A model generated the notes under the pieces. It saw only the letters and a program-made list of their open reading frames with translations, did no database searches and was not told the DNA's origin. The position numbers were made by a program, and so were the translations under genes. Positions 55,950 to 64,000 of a DNA stretch of 64,000 bases are shown piece by piece; the first letter of the stretch is position 1, and each line of letters opens with the position of its first letter. The DNA is from Pseudomonadota bacterium (GTDB lineage Bacteria; Pseudomonadota; Gammaproteobacteria; Pseudomonadales; Pseudohongiellaceae). The DNA lies in the NCBI GenBank assembly GCA_027592275.1, contig JAQCKF010000008.1, forward strand, positions 61,831-125,830. The letters run 5' to 3'.

Positions 55950-58307
55950 TTGAATAATTCCACGCGATACCCCAAACCTCGTTTTCTTTCAGTAGTCATT
56001 GGTCTCATAGGCGCTCTGTTGCTGTGGATGGGAGTCTTGCTAATGGCAGCTGGTGGTTCGCTCTACTATGCCTTTGCAGGTGTTGTGCTGTTAGGCAGTG
56101 CCGTTTTTCTATCCCGAGGAGATGTACGAGGTGCGCAGCTCTACGGAGCATTCCTGCTTTTTACCTATCTTTGGGCACTGTACGAATCCGGTTTGGATGC
56201 CTGGGCACTCATGCCGCGTGTCGCCATGTTCAGCGTGCTGGGTCTTTGGTTTGTTCTACCTCGAGTCCGCAGAGGATTATTGCAATCGACGCCTGCTCCC
56301 TTGTTCCAGCAACGATCAACTCAGGCCACGTTAGGAGGTTTGGCGCTGCTAGTCGTCGCCTTGTTTTTCAGTGCGGGTTTTGAGGTTGGCACGCCGAGTG
56401 CAGCCGGCACTGGACAGGTAAATAATGCGACAGGAGACTGGTCTAACTATGGTTCCTCTAAGACGGGCACGCGCTATGCCGCAAGCGATCAGATAAGTCT
56501 TGAGAACATAGGCCAATTGGAAAGGGCGTGGGAAATTCGTACAGGTGTTCCCGGCGCGTTCAAAGGCACGCCGATTCAGATCGACGACGGTCTCTATATG
56601 TGCACGGGGCAGAACATAATCCTGGCCCTCGATCCGGACACTGGCGAAGAACGCTGGCGTTTTGATCCCGAGCTGCAGTCGCCGAAGATTGGCTTCTGGG
56701 ATACTTGCCGTGGTGTGACTTACTACGACAGTCCTGAGGCTAACCCTGCCGCGGAGTGTGCTGAACGGATTCTTACGGCGACTACCGATGCGCGTTTGAT
56801 TGCTGTTGATAAGAACACAGGAATTCCCTGCAGCGGCTTCGGCGTTAATGGTGAGATCAGTTTGCTTGGCGGCATGGGCGAAGTCGTGCCGGGATTCTAT
56901 TTTGTGACTTCACCGCCAACTATAGCCAACGACGTATTGGTGTTAGGTGGTTGGGTACTCGACAATCAAATGACGGAAGAGCCATCCGGTGTAGTACGTG
57001 GATTTAATCCCATGACAGGCGAATTGGTTTGGGCGTGGGACATGGGGCGCGAAGATAGAACTGGTTTACCGGCCCCCGGCGAAAACTATACGCGCGGCAC
57101 GCCGAATGTCTGGAGTCTAACCAGTGCCGACGAAGAGCTCGGTCTTATCTATGTACCTACGGGCAATGCCACTCCAGATTATTTCGGCGGACATCGAAGC
57201 GAAGCCATGGAAAAATACGCGAGCTCTATAATTGCACTCGATGCGCGAACGGGTCGAGTTAGGTGGAGCTTTCAAACAACGCATCACGATATCTGGGATT
57301 ATGATGTTCCAGCACAACCCACGCTGGTAGATATTCCGGTAGATGGTGTTGTACGTAAGGCCGTTGTAGTACCGACCAAGCGCGCAGAAATATTTCTACT
57401 CGATAGAGAGACTGGAGAACCAATCGCTGAGGTGGCAGAACTGCCAACACCACAGACAGATATTCCAGAAGACTTCACAGTCGCTACGCAGCCGTTTTCG
57501 GTTGGCATGCCTTCCTTCGCCGATCAGCGCCTAACCGAGGCGGACATGTGGGGCATCACGCCATTCGATCAGGCCGCTTGTAGGCTGCAATTCAAGCGCA
57601 TGCGCTATGAGGGTCCTCTCACTCCGCCGACTACAGGCCATGGTTCGCTTTACTATCCAGGTGTTGCTGGCGGAATGAATTGGGGCAGCGTGGCTGTGGA
57701 TGAGGTGAATCATCTGATGGTAGTCAACACCATGAACAACCCCTCGGTAGTACGTCTTATTCCTAGAGAAGATGTTAGGGAAAATGAAGGATACGGTATT
57801 GGAGGAGCACAGTCTGGCACTCCCTATGCGGTCTATTCTTTCTTTTTCCTCTCACCTTTATTCGCACCTTGCATCGAGCCGCCCTATGGTGAGATGGCCG
57901 TAGTTGATCTCGCATCGCAGGAGCTACTATGGCGACGACCGTTGGGGACTGCTAAGGAGCAGGGTCCGCTGGGCATTCCCAGTAGATTGCCTCTACCTAT
58001 GGGTATGTTCTATAACGCAGGTTCAATCGTCACCGGCGGTGGCTTGATCTTTAATGCTGGTGTTGTTGATAGTACCGCTCGTGCTCTAGATGTATTCACT
58101 GGAGAAGAGGTCTGGACTGATAGCCTTCCCGGTTCGTCGACGGCCACACCAATGAGTTATGTGAGCCCGGCTACAGGCAAGCAATATGTTATCGTTACCG
58201 TGGCTGACGGTGGCGGGGAGTTACGACTTGAGGCGGCAGTTGACGATGATGTTGAAACCGGTGATGTGCCAGGCGGTTATGTAATCGCCTATAGCCTGCC
58301 TGATTAA
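55950..58307 (+). CDS. Membrane-bound PQQ-dependent glucose/quinate-type dehydrogenase
   Basis: TTG at 55950 has GGAG five to six bases upstream; longer frames to 55866 add a hydrophilic leader that does not fit. The 785-residue product has four to five N-terminal membrane helices (about 10-130), as in E. coli membrane glucose dehydrogenase and quinate dehydrogenase, then a periplasmic quinoprotein propeller from GDWSNYGSSKTGTRYAASDQ. The active-site segment is TTHHDIWDYDVPAQP, very close to that family. It hands electrons directly to ubiquinone, so it needs no cytochrome. It follows the GMC gene by about 175 bases. Confidence 0.93.
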   Translation: MNNSTRYPKPRFLSVVIGLIGALLLWMGVLLMAAGGSLYYAFAGVVLLGSAVFLSRGDVRGAQLYGAFLLFTYLWALYESGLDAWALMPRVAMFSVLGLWFVLPRVRRGLLQSTPAPLFQQRSTQATLGGLALLVVALFFSAGFEVGTPSAAGTGQVNNATGDWSNYGSSKTGTRYAASDQISLENIGQLERAWEIRTGVPGAFKGTPIQIDDGLYMCTGQNIILALDPDTGEERWRFDPELQSPKIGFWDTCRGVTYYDSPEANPAAECAERILTATTDARLIAVDKNTGIPCSGFGVNGEISLLGGMGEVVPGFYFVTSPPTIANDVLVLGGWVLDNQMTEEPSGVVRGFNPMTGELVWAWDMGREDRTGLPAPGENYTRGTPNVWSLTSADEELGLIYVPTGNATPDYFGGHRSEAMEKYASSIIALDARTGRVRWSFQTTHHDIWDYDVPAQPTLVDIPVDGVVRKAVVVPTKRAEIFLLDRETGEPIAEVAELPTPQTDIPEDFTVATQPFSVGMPSFADQRLTEADMWGITPFDQAACRLQFKRMRYEGPLTPPTTGHGSLYYPGVAGGMNWGSVAVDEVNHLMVVNTMNNPSVVRLIPREDVRENEGYGIGGAQSGTPYAVYSFFFLSPLFAPCIEPPYGEMAVVDLASQELLWRRPLGTAKEQGPLGIPSRLPLPMGMFYNAGSIVTGGGLIFNAGVVDSTARALDVFTGEEVWTDSLPGSSTATPMSYVSPATGKQYVIVTVADGGGELRLEAAVDDDVETGDVPGGYVIAYSLPD

Positions 58308-58424
58308 TAGAAACAGGAAAGTCGCGCAGGTTGGCGAAAAAATTTAGCTGCGCTGGATGGTGTATCAAAAGTCGATACTGAAATTCAGATTCAATATTTT
58401 TATTCTGGGGGAGATGTAAAAGTT

Positions 58425-59654
58425 ATGCGACAACTAGTAAACAAAAACTGGGTGACAATACTCAGCGGGTTCTTTTTTCTATTTAGTGTTTCACTAAGCA
58501 GTGCAGACATAGACCAGACGCGCTTGGATGCTATCGCGGCGGACATGCAATCTCGAATAGATGAAGAGCGTCTATCCGGAGCAGTCCTAATGATTGCCCA
58601 AGATGGTGAGCTGCAGATGAACAAGACTTTCGGTCATCAGAATGTGGAAGACCAAGTGCCTATGGCTATGGATACAATCTTCCGCATCTTCTCCATGACT
58701 AAGCCGATTACCGGCACTGCGCTGATGATTCTTCATGATGAAGGCAAGTTTCAGCTCAGCGATCCTGTGTCCAAATACATTCCTGAGTTTGCCGATGTAA
58801 AGGTTTTCACGGAATCCGATGCCGACGGCAATATGCTGACTGAAGCGGCCAATCACGAGATGACTGTTCAGGAGCTGATGACTCATACCGGCGGCATCAT
58901 GTATGTTCCGCCACTATCGAGTGGACCGGTGGCTCAGGCCATGATTGCTGCAGGTATCATGAGACCTGATATTTCATTGGCGGACCAGATAGACAGTCTC
59001 GGAGAATTACCTTTGGGATATCAGCCGGGCTCGCAGTGGGAATACAGCTATTCTGTTGATGTTCAGGGATATCTTGTTGAGGTCTTGTCAGGTCAGACTT
59101 TCGATGACTTTCTAGAACAGCGAATTTTCGAACCGTTGGGCATGATAGACACAGGCTTCTTCGTGCCAGCTGATAAAGCTCATCGTTTCGCGAGACAGTA
59201 CAACCAAGCTGCCACTGGTGGTCTTACGCGTACGGATACGGGGCAGTTTTTAATCAAGCCGAAGTTTTTCTCTGGGGGAGGTGGACTCACCTCAACCGCT
59301 AGCGACTATATGAAGTTCGCGCAGATGCATTTAAATAAGGGTGAGTTGGATGGCGTGCGAATCTTGTCTGAAGACGCGATTGCGATTATGCGCAGTAACC
59401 TGCTGCCTGAAGGTATCGACAATATTGCCAACATCTATCCGGGTAATGTCTTCGGTGTCGATTTTGCGGTCGTGAGTGATTCAGAAGCTTTCAACGGAGC
59501 TCCTGAGGGCACGCATTGGTGGTGGGGCATTGCCGGTTCTTGGTTCTGGGCTGATCCAGTTCAGAACATAGTGTTCGTAGGTATGATCCAGAACGACAAT
59601 ATATTATATTCTATTCAAACTCACGCCGCGATGCGCGAGCTGCTCTACAACTAA
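58425..59654 (+). CDS. Exported serine hydrolase (beta-lactamase/DD-peptidase fold)
   Basis: 409 residues with a signal peptide ending SVSLSSADI. The catalytic SxxK is SMTK in FSMTKPITGTALM; YSYS in WEYSYSVDVQGYLVEVLSG is the YxN/S element; HWWWGIAGSW is the third region near the C terminus. Family members are esterases, DD-peptidases or beta-lactamase-like proteins, and low-activity esterase is common. GGGGGAG lies upstream. The stop is followed by a long perfect hairpin. Confidence 0.9.
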   Translation: MRQLVNKNWVTILSGFFFLFSVSLSSADIDQTRLDAIAADMQSRIDEERLSGAVLMIAQDGELQMNKTFGHQNVEDQVPMAMDTIFRIFSMTKPITGTALMILHDEGKFQLSDPVSKYIPEFADVKVFTESDADGNMLTEAANHEMTVQELMTHTGGIMYVPPLSSGPVAQAMIAAGIMRPDISLADQIDSLGELPLGYQPGSQWEYSYSVDVQGYLVEVLSGQTFDDFLEQRIFEPLGMIDTGFFVPADKAHRFARQYNQAATGGLTRTDTGQFLIKPKFFSGGGGLTSTASDYMKFAQMHLNKGELDGVRILSEDAIAIMRSNLLPEGIDNIANIYPGNVFGVDFAVVSDSEAFNGAPEGTHWWWGIAGSWFWADPVQNIVFVGMIQNDNILYSIQTHAAMRELLYN

Positions 59655-59661
59655 AGAAGAA

Positions 59662-59698
59662 GGGCTGATGGGGATTAAAATTTAATCCCCATCAGCCC
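59662..59698. other. Perfect 18-bp hairpin after the serine hydrolase gene
   Basis: GGGCTGATGGGGATTAAA and its exact complement are separated by one base. There is no T run on either side, so it is unlike the window's other terminators; a structural or factor-dependent terminator is possible. Confidence 0.6.
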
Positions 59699-59778
59699 GG
59701 TAAGCGCTATTTTCGTATTGCCATTTCTAATTTAGTGAGCAACAATCATCCACGGCAGCACTATAAGGAACAGCTATC

Positions 59779-59895
59779 ATGAGCAAAGGTCAAAATAGTA
59801 AGAAGGAAACAAAAAAGAAAGCGGCACAGACACCGAAAGAGAAGAAGGCTGCAAAGGCTGCTGCCAAGCAAGGGAAGAGTGGTCTAGGTAACTAA
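59779..59895 (+). CDS. 38-residue lysine-rich protein
   Basis: AAGGA lies eight bases before ATG. The peptide is MSKGQNSKKETKKKAAQTPK..., with 14 Lys and repeated KKE/KAA patterns, ending SGLGN. Similar tiny basic proteins that start MSKGQ-x-x-K-K-E-x-K are seen in other gammaproteobacteria (from memory). Likely nucleic-acid-binding or ribosome-related, but this is a guess. Confidence 0.55.
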   Translation: MSKGQNSKKETKKKAAQTPKEKKAAKAAAKQGKSGLGN

Positions 59896-59979
59896 TACCC
59901 GCGAGCCCAGAGATTGGCTGGAAGGGGCAGGTATAGCCACAGTGCTCCTATAGTGGCGCTGAAGGCTGTGCTTTTTTTC

Positions 59980-61518
59980 TTAGATCTCAACTGCCACTTT
60001 GTAGGTAGGATCTTCGATGATGTTTACATCGATGATCTTCTCGGCGTTTTTCAGTAGCTGCAAGCAGTCAGGGCTAAGATGGCGCAGATGTATCTCTTTG
60101 CCAGCCTTGAAATAGCGTTCTGTGATTTTATTCAGAGCCTCTATTCCCGACATGTCATTCACACGACTCTCTTTAAAATCGATGATCACGCTATCTGGGT
60201 CGTTTTTGACGTCAAATTTCTCTGCAAACGCCTGTGCTGAGCCAAAAAATAGCGGGCCATAAATTTCATAGTGTTTGACGCCGTCTTCATCAATGTATTT
60301 TCTGGCGCGAATGCGCTTGGCATTCTCCCAAGCGAACACCAATGCGGAAATGATTACTCCTATCAATACAGCCAAGGCCAGGTTGTGTAGTAGTACGGTG
60401 ATTGCCGCTACTATGAAGCCTACTAGGTTGTCACGATTTGGCATCTTGCCGATCGCTCTTACGCTGGCCCACTCAAATGTACCGATAGCAACCATGATCA
60501 TTAAGCCGGTCAGTGCTGCTATGGGCATTCTTTCTATGTAGTCAGCGCCAAACATGATGAAGACTAGCAACATCACGGAGGCTACGATTCCCGACAGGCG
60601 AGCTCTAGCACCCGATGATATGTTGATCAGGCTCTGGCCGATCATTGCACAGCCGCCCATGCCGGAGAAAAATCCAGTTACGAAGTTAGCCAGGCCTTGG
60701 GCAACAGCTTCCTTATTACTTTTGCCACGAGTTTCAGTGATTTCGTCGATCAGATTTAGCGTGAGTAAGCTCTCAATCAAGCCAACTCCTGCCACTATGA
60801 ATGCATAGGGGAAAATAATGACCAGTGTGTCGAAGTTAAAGGGTAGATCGGGTATATGAAAAGGTGGGAAGCCACCTTGGATGGAGCTGATATCGCCAAC
60901 GTTGCGAGTGTCCAAATCGAAGCCGAGTACGATTGCCGTTACTACTAAAATGGCGACCAATGATGCGGGTATAGCCTTGGTGAGTCTAGGCATCCCCCAA
61001 ATAATTACCATAGTGAGTAAGACTAAGCAGAGCATGATGTTTAGTTGGGGGCCGGTCATCCAGCCGAGCTGGCCGTCGGCGTCCATTACTTTGAAGGAAG
61101 CCACCTGCGCCAGAAAGATAACGATCGCAAGTCCGTTAACGAAGCCAAACATAACGGAGTGTGGGACCAGCCGAATAAACTTGCCCAACCTGAGAAAGCC
61201 GGCAGTCATCTGAATAATGCCAGCCAGTATCACAGTAGCGAATATGTATTCCACGCCATGACTCTGGGCTAGGCTGACGATCACCACGGCAATAGCGCCA
61301 GTTGCTCCGGATATCATGCCGGGTCGGCCTCCAAAAATAGAGGTAATCAAGCCGATGCTGAATGCTGCATAGAGTCCGGTTAGCGGAGAGAGCCCAGCGA
61401 TCAGCGCAAAGGCGATAGCTTCGGGGACTAGTGCGATTGAAACGGTTATGCCGGATAGGACTTCGATTAGGACATTGATTTTTTTCGAGCGGTCGTACAG
61501 GTTAAACAGGTATTTCAT
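59980..61518 (-). CDS. SulP/SLC26 anion transporter with STAS domain
   Basis: 512 residues. The N-terminal 400 form about 10-12 membrane helices with the SulP pattern EVLSGITVSIALVPEAIAFA and IFGGRPGMISGATGAI. The STAS domain (about 415-505) carries VIIDFKESRVNDMSGIEALN. Family members import sulfate, bicarbonate or other anions by symport with Na+ or H+. Length is somewhat short but complete. It is read alone; no cysteine or carbon-concentration genes are adjacent. Ribosome site is weak. Confidence 0.93.
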   Translation of the reverse strand: MKYLFNLYDRSKKINVLIEVLSGITVSIALVPEAIAFALIAGLSPLTGLYAAFSIGLITSIFGGRPGMISGATGAIAVVIVSLAQSHGVEYIFATVILAGIIQMTAGFLRLGKFIRLVPHSVMFGFVNGLAIVIFLAQVASFKVMDADGQLGWMTGPQLNIMLCLVLLTMVIIWGMPRLTKAIPASLVAILVVTAIVLGFDLDTRNVGDISSIQGGFPPFHIPDLPFNFDTLVIIFPYAFIVAGVGLIESLLTLNLIDEITETRGKSNKEAVAQGLANFVTGFFSGMGGCAMIGQSLINISSGARARLSGIVASVMLLVFIMFGADYIERMPIAALTGLMIMVAIGTFEWASVRAIGKMPNRDNLVGFIVAAITVLLHNLALAVLIGVIISALVFAWENAKRIRARKYIDEDGVKHYEIYGPLFFGSAQAFAEKFDVKNDPDSVIIDFKESRVNDMSGIEALNKITERYFKAGKEIHLRHLSPDCLQLLKNAEKIIDVNIIEDPTYKVAVEI

Positions 61519-61810
61519 CTAGGTGTGTTTCTTAATCCAATAGTGTGCGCCACCGGAAGCATCGTGCTTCGAGTAGAAGGGGTACTTAAAATCGTTAGGG
61601 TAGACTGCGGCCTTTCGGATAGGGAAGTACGGCAAGGGCGCGCACTTTACTATATCGAGCAGTTGAAGAGAACAATAAAGAGGGCTAAAGCACTAAATCA
61701 CCGTATTTTTGCTGCAATGAAGGAAGCAGTAGTTTACCTTCTGGGGATCTGGCTAATTTCACCGCTAAATATCTGCTATGATGCGCAGCCCAGATCATCA
61801 GGCTACTCCA

Positions 61811-63193
61811 ATGAATGCCGCTGCTTTTACAACTCTATCCCTTCGGCCCGAACTCCTAGCGAGCATCGCGACGCTGGCCTATGATTCGATGACGCCAGTG
61901 CAGGCGCAGGCTCTGCTGCATCTGCTCAGCGGCAAAGATCTTATCGCGCAGGCCAAGACTGGTAGTGGTAAAACCGCAGCGTTTGCAATCGGTCTACTTA
62001 ATAAGCTCGACGCGCAGTTGTATAGCACTCAAGCGCTAGTTCTGTGCCCCACTCGTGAGCTGGCGGAACAGGTCGCGGCAGAGATTCGCAGACTTGCTAG
62101 CGCTATTCCCAACATCAAATTGCTCACCCTGTGCGGTGGCAAACCGATGGGTCCGCAATTGGCCTCTTTGCGGCGTGATCCGCACATCGTTGTAGGAACG
62201 CCAGGGCGCATCCTAAAGCATCTCGAGAAGGAAACCTTACATCTCAATGCAGTAGAGACACTCGTGCTAGACGAGGCTGACCGCATGTTGGACATGGGTT
62301 TTCTCGAGGATATTACAAAGATCATCGATAAGACCCCTGCCTCTAGACAAACGCTGTTGTTCTCGGCTACCTATCCTGATGGCATAAAGGGAATAAGCGG
62401 CAGCGTGCAGCGTGATCCAGTTGAAATTCGAGTAGAGGATAGTCACCATAGTCCAGACATCGAACAAGTCTTCTTCAGGGTCGAGAAAAGCGAGCGAATA
62501 CAGATGCTTTTCAATGTGCTTGCGCACTATCAGCCAGAGTCGACTCTCATATTCTGCAACACTAAACAGCAGTGCCATGATCTAAGCGGAGAATTACGTG
62601 AGCTTGACCTACACGCACTGGCCCTGCACGGAGATCTGGAGCAGTTCGAGCGCGATCAAGTTCTTGCCCAATTCTCTGGTAAGAGTAGCTCGATACTTAT
62701 CGCCACTGATGTGGCTGCGCGTGGCCTCGATGTTAAGGAGTTGGCTGCTGTCATTAATTTCGAGCTTAGTCGCGACCCTGAAGTACATATTCATCGTATA
62801 GGACGCACGGCTCGGGCAGGCAGTAAGGGGCTCGCGGTGAGTCTGTTCACCGCTTCGGATAAACGGCATTTGCAAGCTATCGAAGAGTACCAAGGATCGC
62901 CTGCGAAAATAGTGAGCACGACAACACTAACTGCACCTGCAAACTTCAAGCTGTATCCGCCCATGGTCACGCTATTCGTAAATGGCGGACGTAAGGAAAA
63001 AGTTAGGGCAGGAGACTTGCTTGGTGCGCTGACCGCAAGTGGTGAAATCACCGGCGCTCAGATTGGAAAGATCACGCTGTTCGACAAAATGGCCTACGTC
63101 GCCGTAGAGCAACAGGTAGCGAAGCTGGCAGTGACGATTCTTGCTGATGGAAAAATCAAAGGCAGGAAATTCAGAGTGCGCCGATTGCGCTAG
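61811..63193 (+). CDS. dbpA: DEAD-box RNA helicase DbpA
   Basis: ATG at 61811 starts MNAAAFTTLSLRPELL, aligning with the known DbpA N terminus; an ATG 11 codons earlier is less likely. The helicase core is complete: AQAKTGSGKTAAF (48-60), PTREL, DEADRMLDMGF, SATYPDG, and HRIGRTARAGSKG. The C-terminal 75 residues form the DbpA RNA-binding domain (VTLFVNGGRKEKVRAGDLLG ... RKFRVRRLR), which targets 23S rRNA helix 92. It assists 50S subunit assembly. Confidence 0.95.
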   Translation: MNAAAFTTLSLRPELLASIATLAYDSMTPVQAQALLHLLSGKDLIAQAKTGSGKTAAFAIGLLNKLDAQLYSTQALVLCPTRELAEQVAAEIRRLASAIPNIKLLTLCGGKPMGPQLASLRRDPHIVVGTPGRILKHLEKETLHLNAVETLVLDEADRMLDMGFLEDITKIIDKTPASRQTLLFSATYPDGIKGISGSVQRDPVEIRVEDSHHSPDIEQVFFRVEKSERIQMLFNVLAHYQPESTLIFCNTKQQCHDLSGELRELDLHALALHGDLEQFERDQVLAQFSGKSSSILIATDVAARGLDVKELAAVINFELSRDPEVHIHRIGRTARAGSKGLAVSLFTASDKRHLQAIEEYQGSPAKIVSTTTLTAPANFKLYPPMVTLFVNGGRKEKVRAGDLLGALTASGEITGAQIGKITLFDKMAYVAVEQQVAKLAVTILADGKIKGRKFRVRRLR

Positions 63194-63230
63194 TTGTAAC
63201 TCAGTATTAGTAAGCTCTCTTAACTGGGTA

Positions 63231-63935
63231 TCAGTTTTCTATTGTTATGGTTGTGCTGGGAATAAAGCCGATACGATGCGCAATTGCCAGCAGCCTCTGA
63301 TCTGTTTTTACCAATACTGGATTCAGATAGATTTGCCATGTAGTTCCAACTTCATCGCCCTCGCTTAGCAGTTGATAACCAATGCTGGCTCCCTCGGTTT
63401 CACTATGCAGTGTTATAAAACCATCGTTCCCGGATTTTTTTGCAATGGGAGCTAGCGTCGCAGGTTGAACTCCGTTCGGCCACATGCTTTCTATTAGTTC
63501 TACTTCGGGCATCAATCCTTTGTCATCAATGAAGCTCATCCAACTATCCATCTCTTTCCTGAGCTCGGCCAATTTGTCCGTATAGGCAGGGTCTGCGGCA
63601 ATATTGTTTAATTCATAAGGGTCATTGTTAACATCGAATAGCTCTTCTCGCTCTTTTGATGTTCTAAACCACTGTGCTTGGGCCGGACTCAACTCGCCCG
63701 CATCACGCATGCGCAGAAGCTCTTGCATAGCTGGCATCTGCTCGCGGTAGGGAAGCGGCAAATAGTAAGGTTTTTCGGGGTTGAAGTTTCGTAAATACTT
63801 GAAACGATCGTCTCGAACTGCCCGAATCATGTCGTACTTAGAGTCAAAGCGATCGGCTGCGCCATGTACATAATTTCGAGCAGCTGTGGTTGCGTATTCG
63901 CCTACGAATGCCCTTCCTGAATCGCTATCAATTCT
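63231..63935 (-). pseudogene. Sulfatase C-terminal part, truncated by an IS element
   Basis: The frame downstream of the IS end reads SGRAFVGEYATTAARNYVHG, then DRFDSKYDMIRAVRDDRFKY and EELFDVNNDPYELNNIAADP: the C-terminal half of an arylsulfatase-type protein. The N-terminal half with the active-site Cys/Ser motif is missing; upstream, at 63936-63938, an in-frame TAG belongs to the transposase. So 234 codons of a normally 450-550 residue enzyme remain. An ATG at 63830 could start a shorter peptide, but it cannot be active without the catalytic site. Confidence 0.75.
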
Positions 63936-64000
63936 CTAGACACTTAGCAGCCTCTGTTGATAACGCTCTTCATACTTTACAGGCGACAGCTGATTATTGG
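63936..64000 (-). mobile_element. End of an IS3-like transposase gene (runs off right edge)
   Basis: The last 21 codons of a minus-strand frame read NNQLSPVKYEERYQQRLLSV and then TAG. This matches the C terminus of IS3-family OrfB transposases (L-S-P-V/M-x-Y-E). The element extends past the window edge; its terminal repeat should lie within the next 20-30 bases of 63936, where the sulfatase frame begins. Only 65 bases are visible, so the family call rests on this short motif. Confidence 0.6.

Noticed and set aside
33919..58307. D-Y-D motif as proof of lanthanide-dependent dehydrogenases
   Set aside because: Membrane glucose dehydrogenases also carry D-x-D at this place and use calcium or magnesium, so the motif is not diagnostic outside the methanol dehydrogenase group.
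61525..61884. Plus-strand open frame overlapping the dbpA start
   Set aside because: No domain features; it overlaps the well-supported DbpA start in another frame and lies in the SulP-dbpA divergent region.

Overview
The window looks like chromosomal DNA of a Gram-negative, probably marine gammaproteobacterium. Evidence: many Sec, Tat and lipoprotein export signals, a TonB-dependent receptor, outer-membrane beta-barrel proteins, a DbpA-type helicase, a TAXI-TRAP transporter, and an OvoA-type ovothiol gene. The lineage is an inference; there is no rRNA, tRNA or housekeeping marker to fix it. I see no tRNA, rRNA or CRISPR array.

Layout. 1-2193 (minus): the 5' part of a DUF1592-type lipoprotein and a membrane-anchored tri-haem cytochrome c. 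2465-9067 (plus): exported creatininase-family protein, lipoprotein amidase, TonB receptor. 9634-11691 (minus): PQQ dehydrogenase 1. 11954-16324 (plus): TAXI-TRAP uptake operon with a TauD/TfdA dioxygenase and a DUF2834 protein. 16441-22078: small secreted or anchored proteins, a cytochrome-Vgb propeller protein and a DUF5916 gene with an internal stop. 22240-28679 (minus): compact set VOC - DUF1592 - DUF1552 - ankyrin, possibly also reading into DUF5916. 28926-38062 (plus): cytochrome/Vgb propeller protein, NHL-like propeller, amidohydrolase, PQQ dehydrogenase 2, cupin, FAH-family protein. 38339-41007: gene remnants, a peroxiredoxin and three tiny membrane proteins. 41209-47201: ADP-ribosylglycohydrolase-family protein, then MFS transporter - OvoA - PLP enzyme (ovothiol). 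47275-50532: mono-haem cytochrome protein, a small anchored paralogue, two decayed genes, a VOC protein. 50793-58307 (plus): PQQ dehydrogenase 3, a BCCT-like transporter with an internal stop, a GMC oxidoreductase and membrane-bound PQQ dehydrogenase 4. 58425-64000: serine hydrolase, a 38-residue lysine-rich protein, SulP transporter, DbpA, and a sulfatase cut by the end of an IS3-like element.

Theme. The window is rich in periplasmic oxidation (four PQQ quinoproteins, five haem-c proteins counting both DUF1592-type proteins only where a haem motif is visible) and in enzyme families that are normally cytoplasmic but here carry export signals (creatininase, amidase, VOC, amidohydrolase, cupin, FAH). 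This suggests breakdown of an organic substrate outside the cytoplasm, with electrons passed to cytochrome c. The substrate cannot be read from sequence. The DUF1592-DUF1552-ankyrin set is the best candidate for an undescribed system.

The second theme is gene decay: two in-frame stops, one single-base frameshift, one deletion with frameshift, one gene with in-frame internal losses, two C-terminal gene remnants and one IS-truncated sulfatase. The single-base cases could also be sequence errors.
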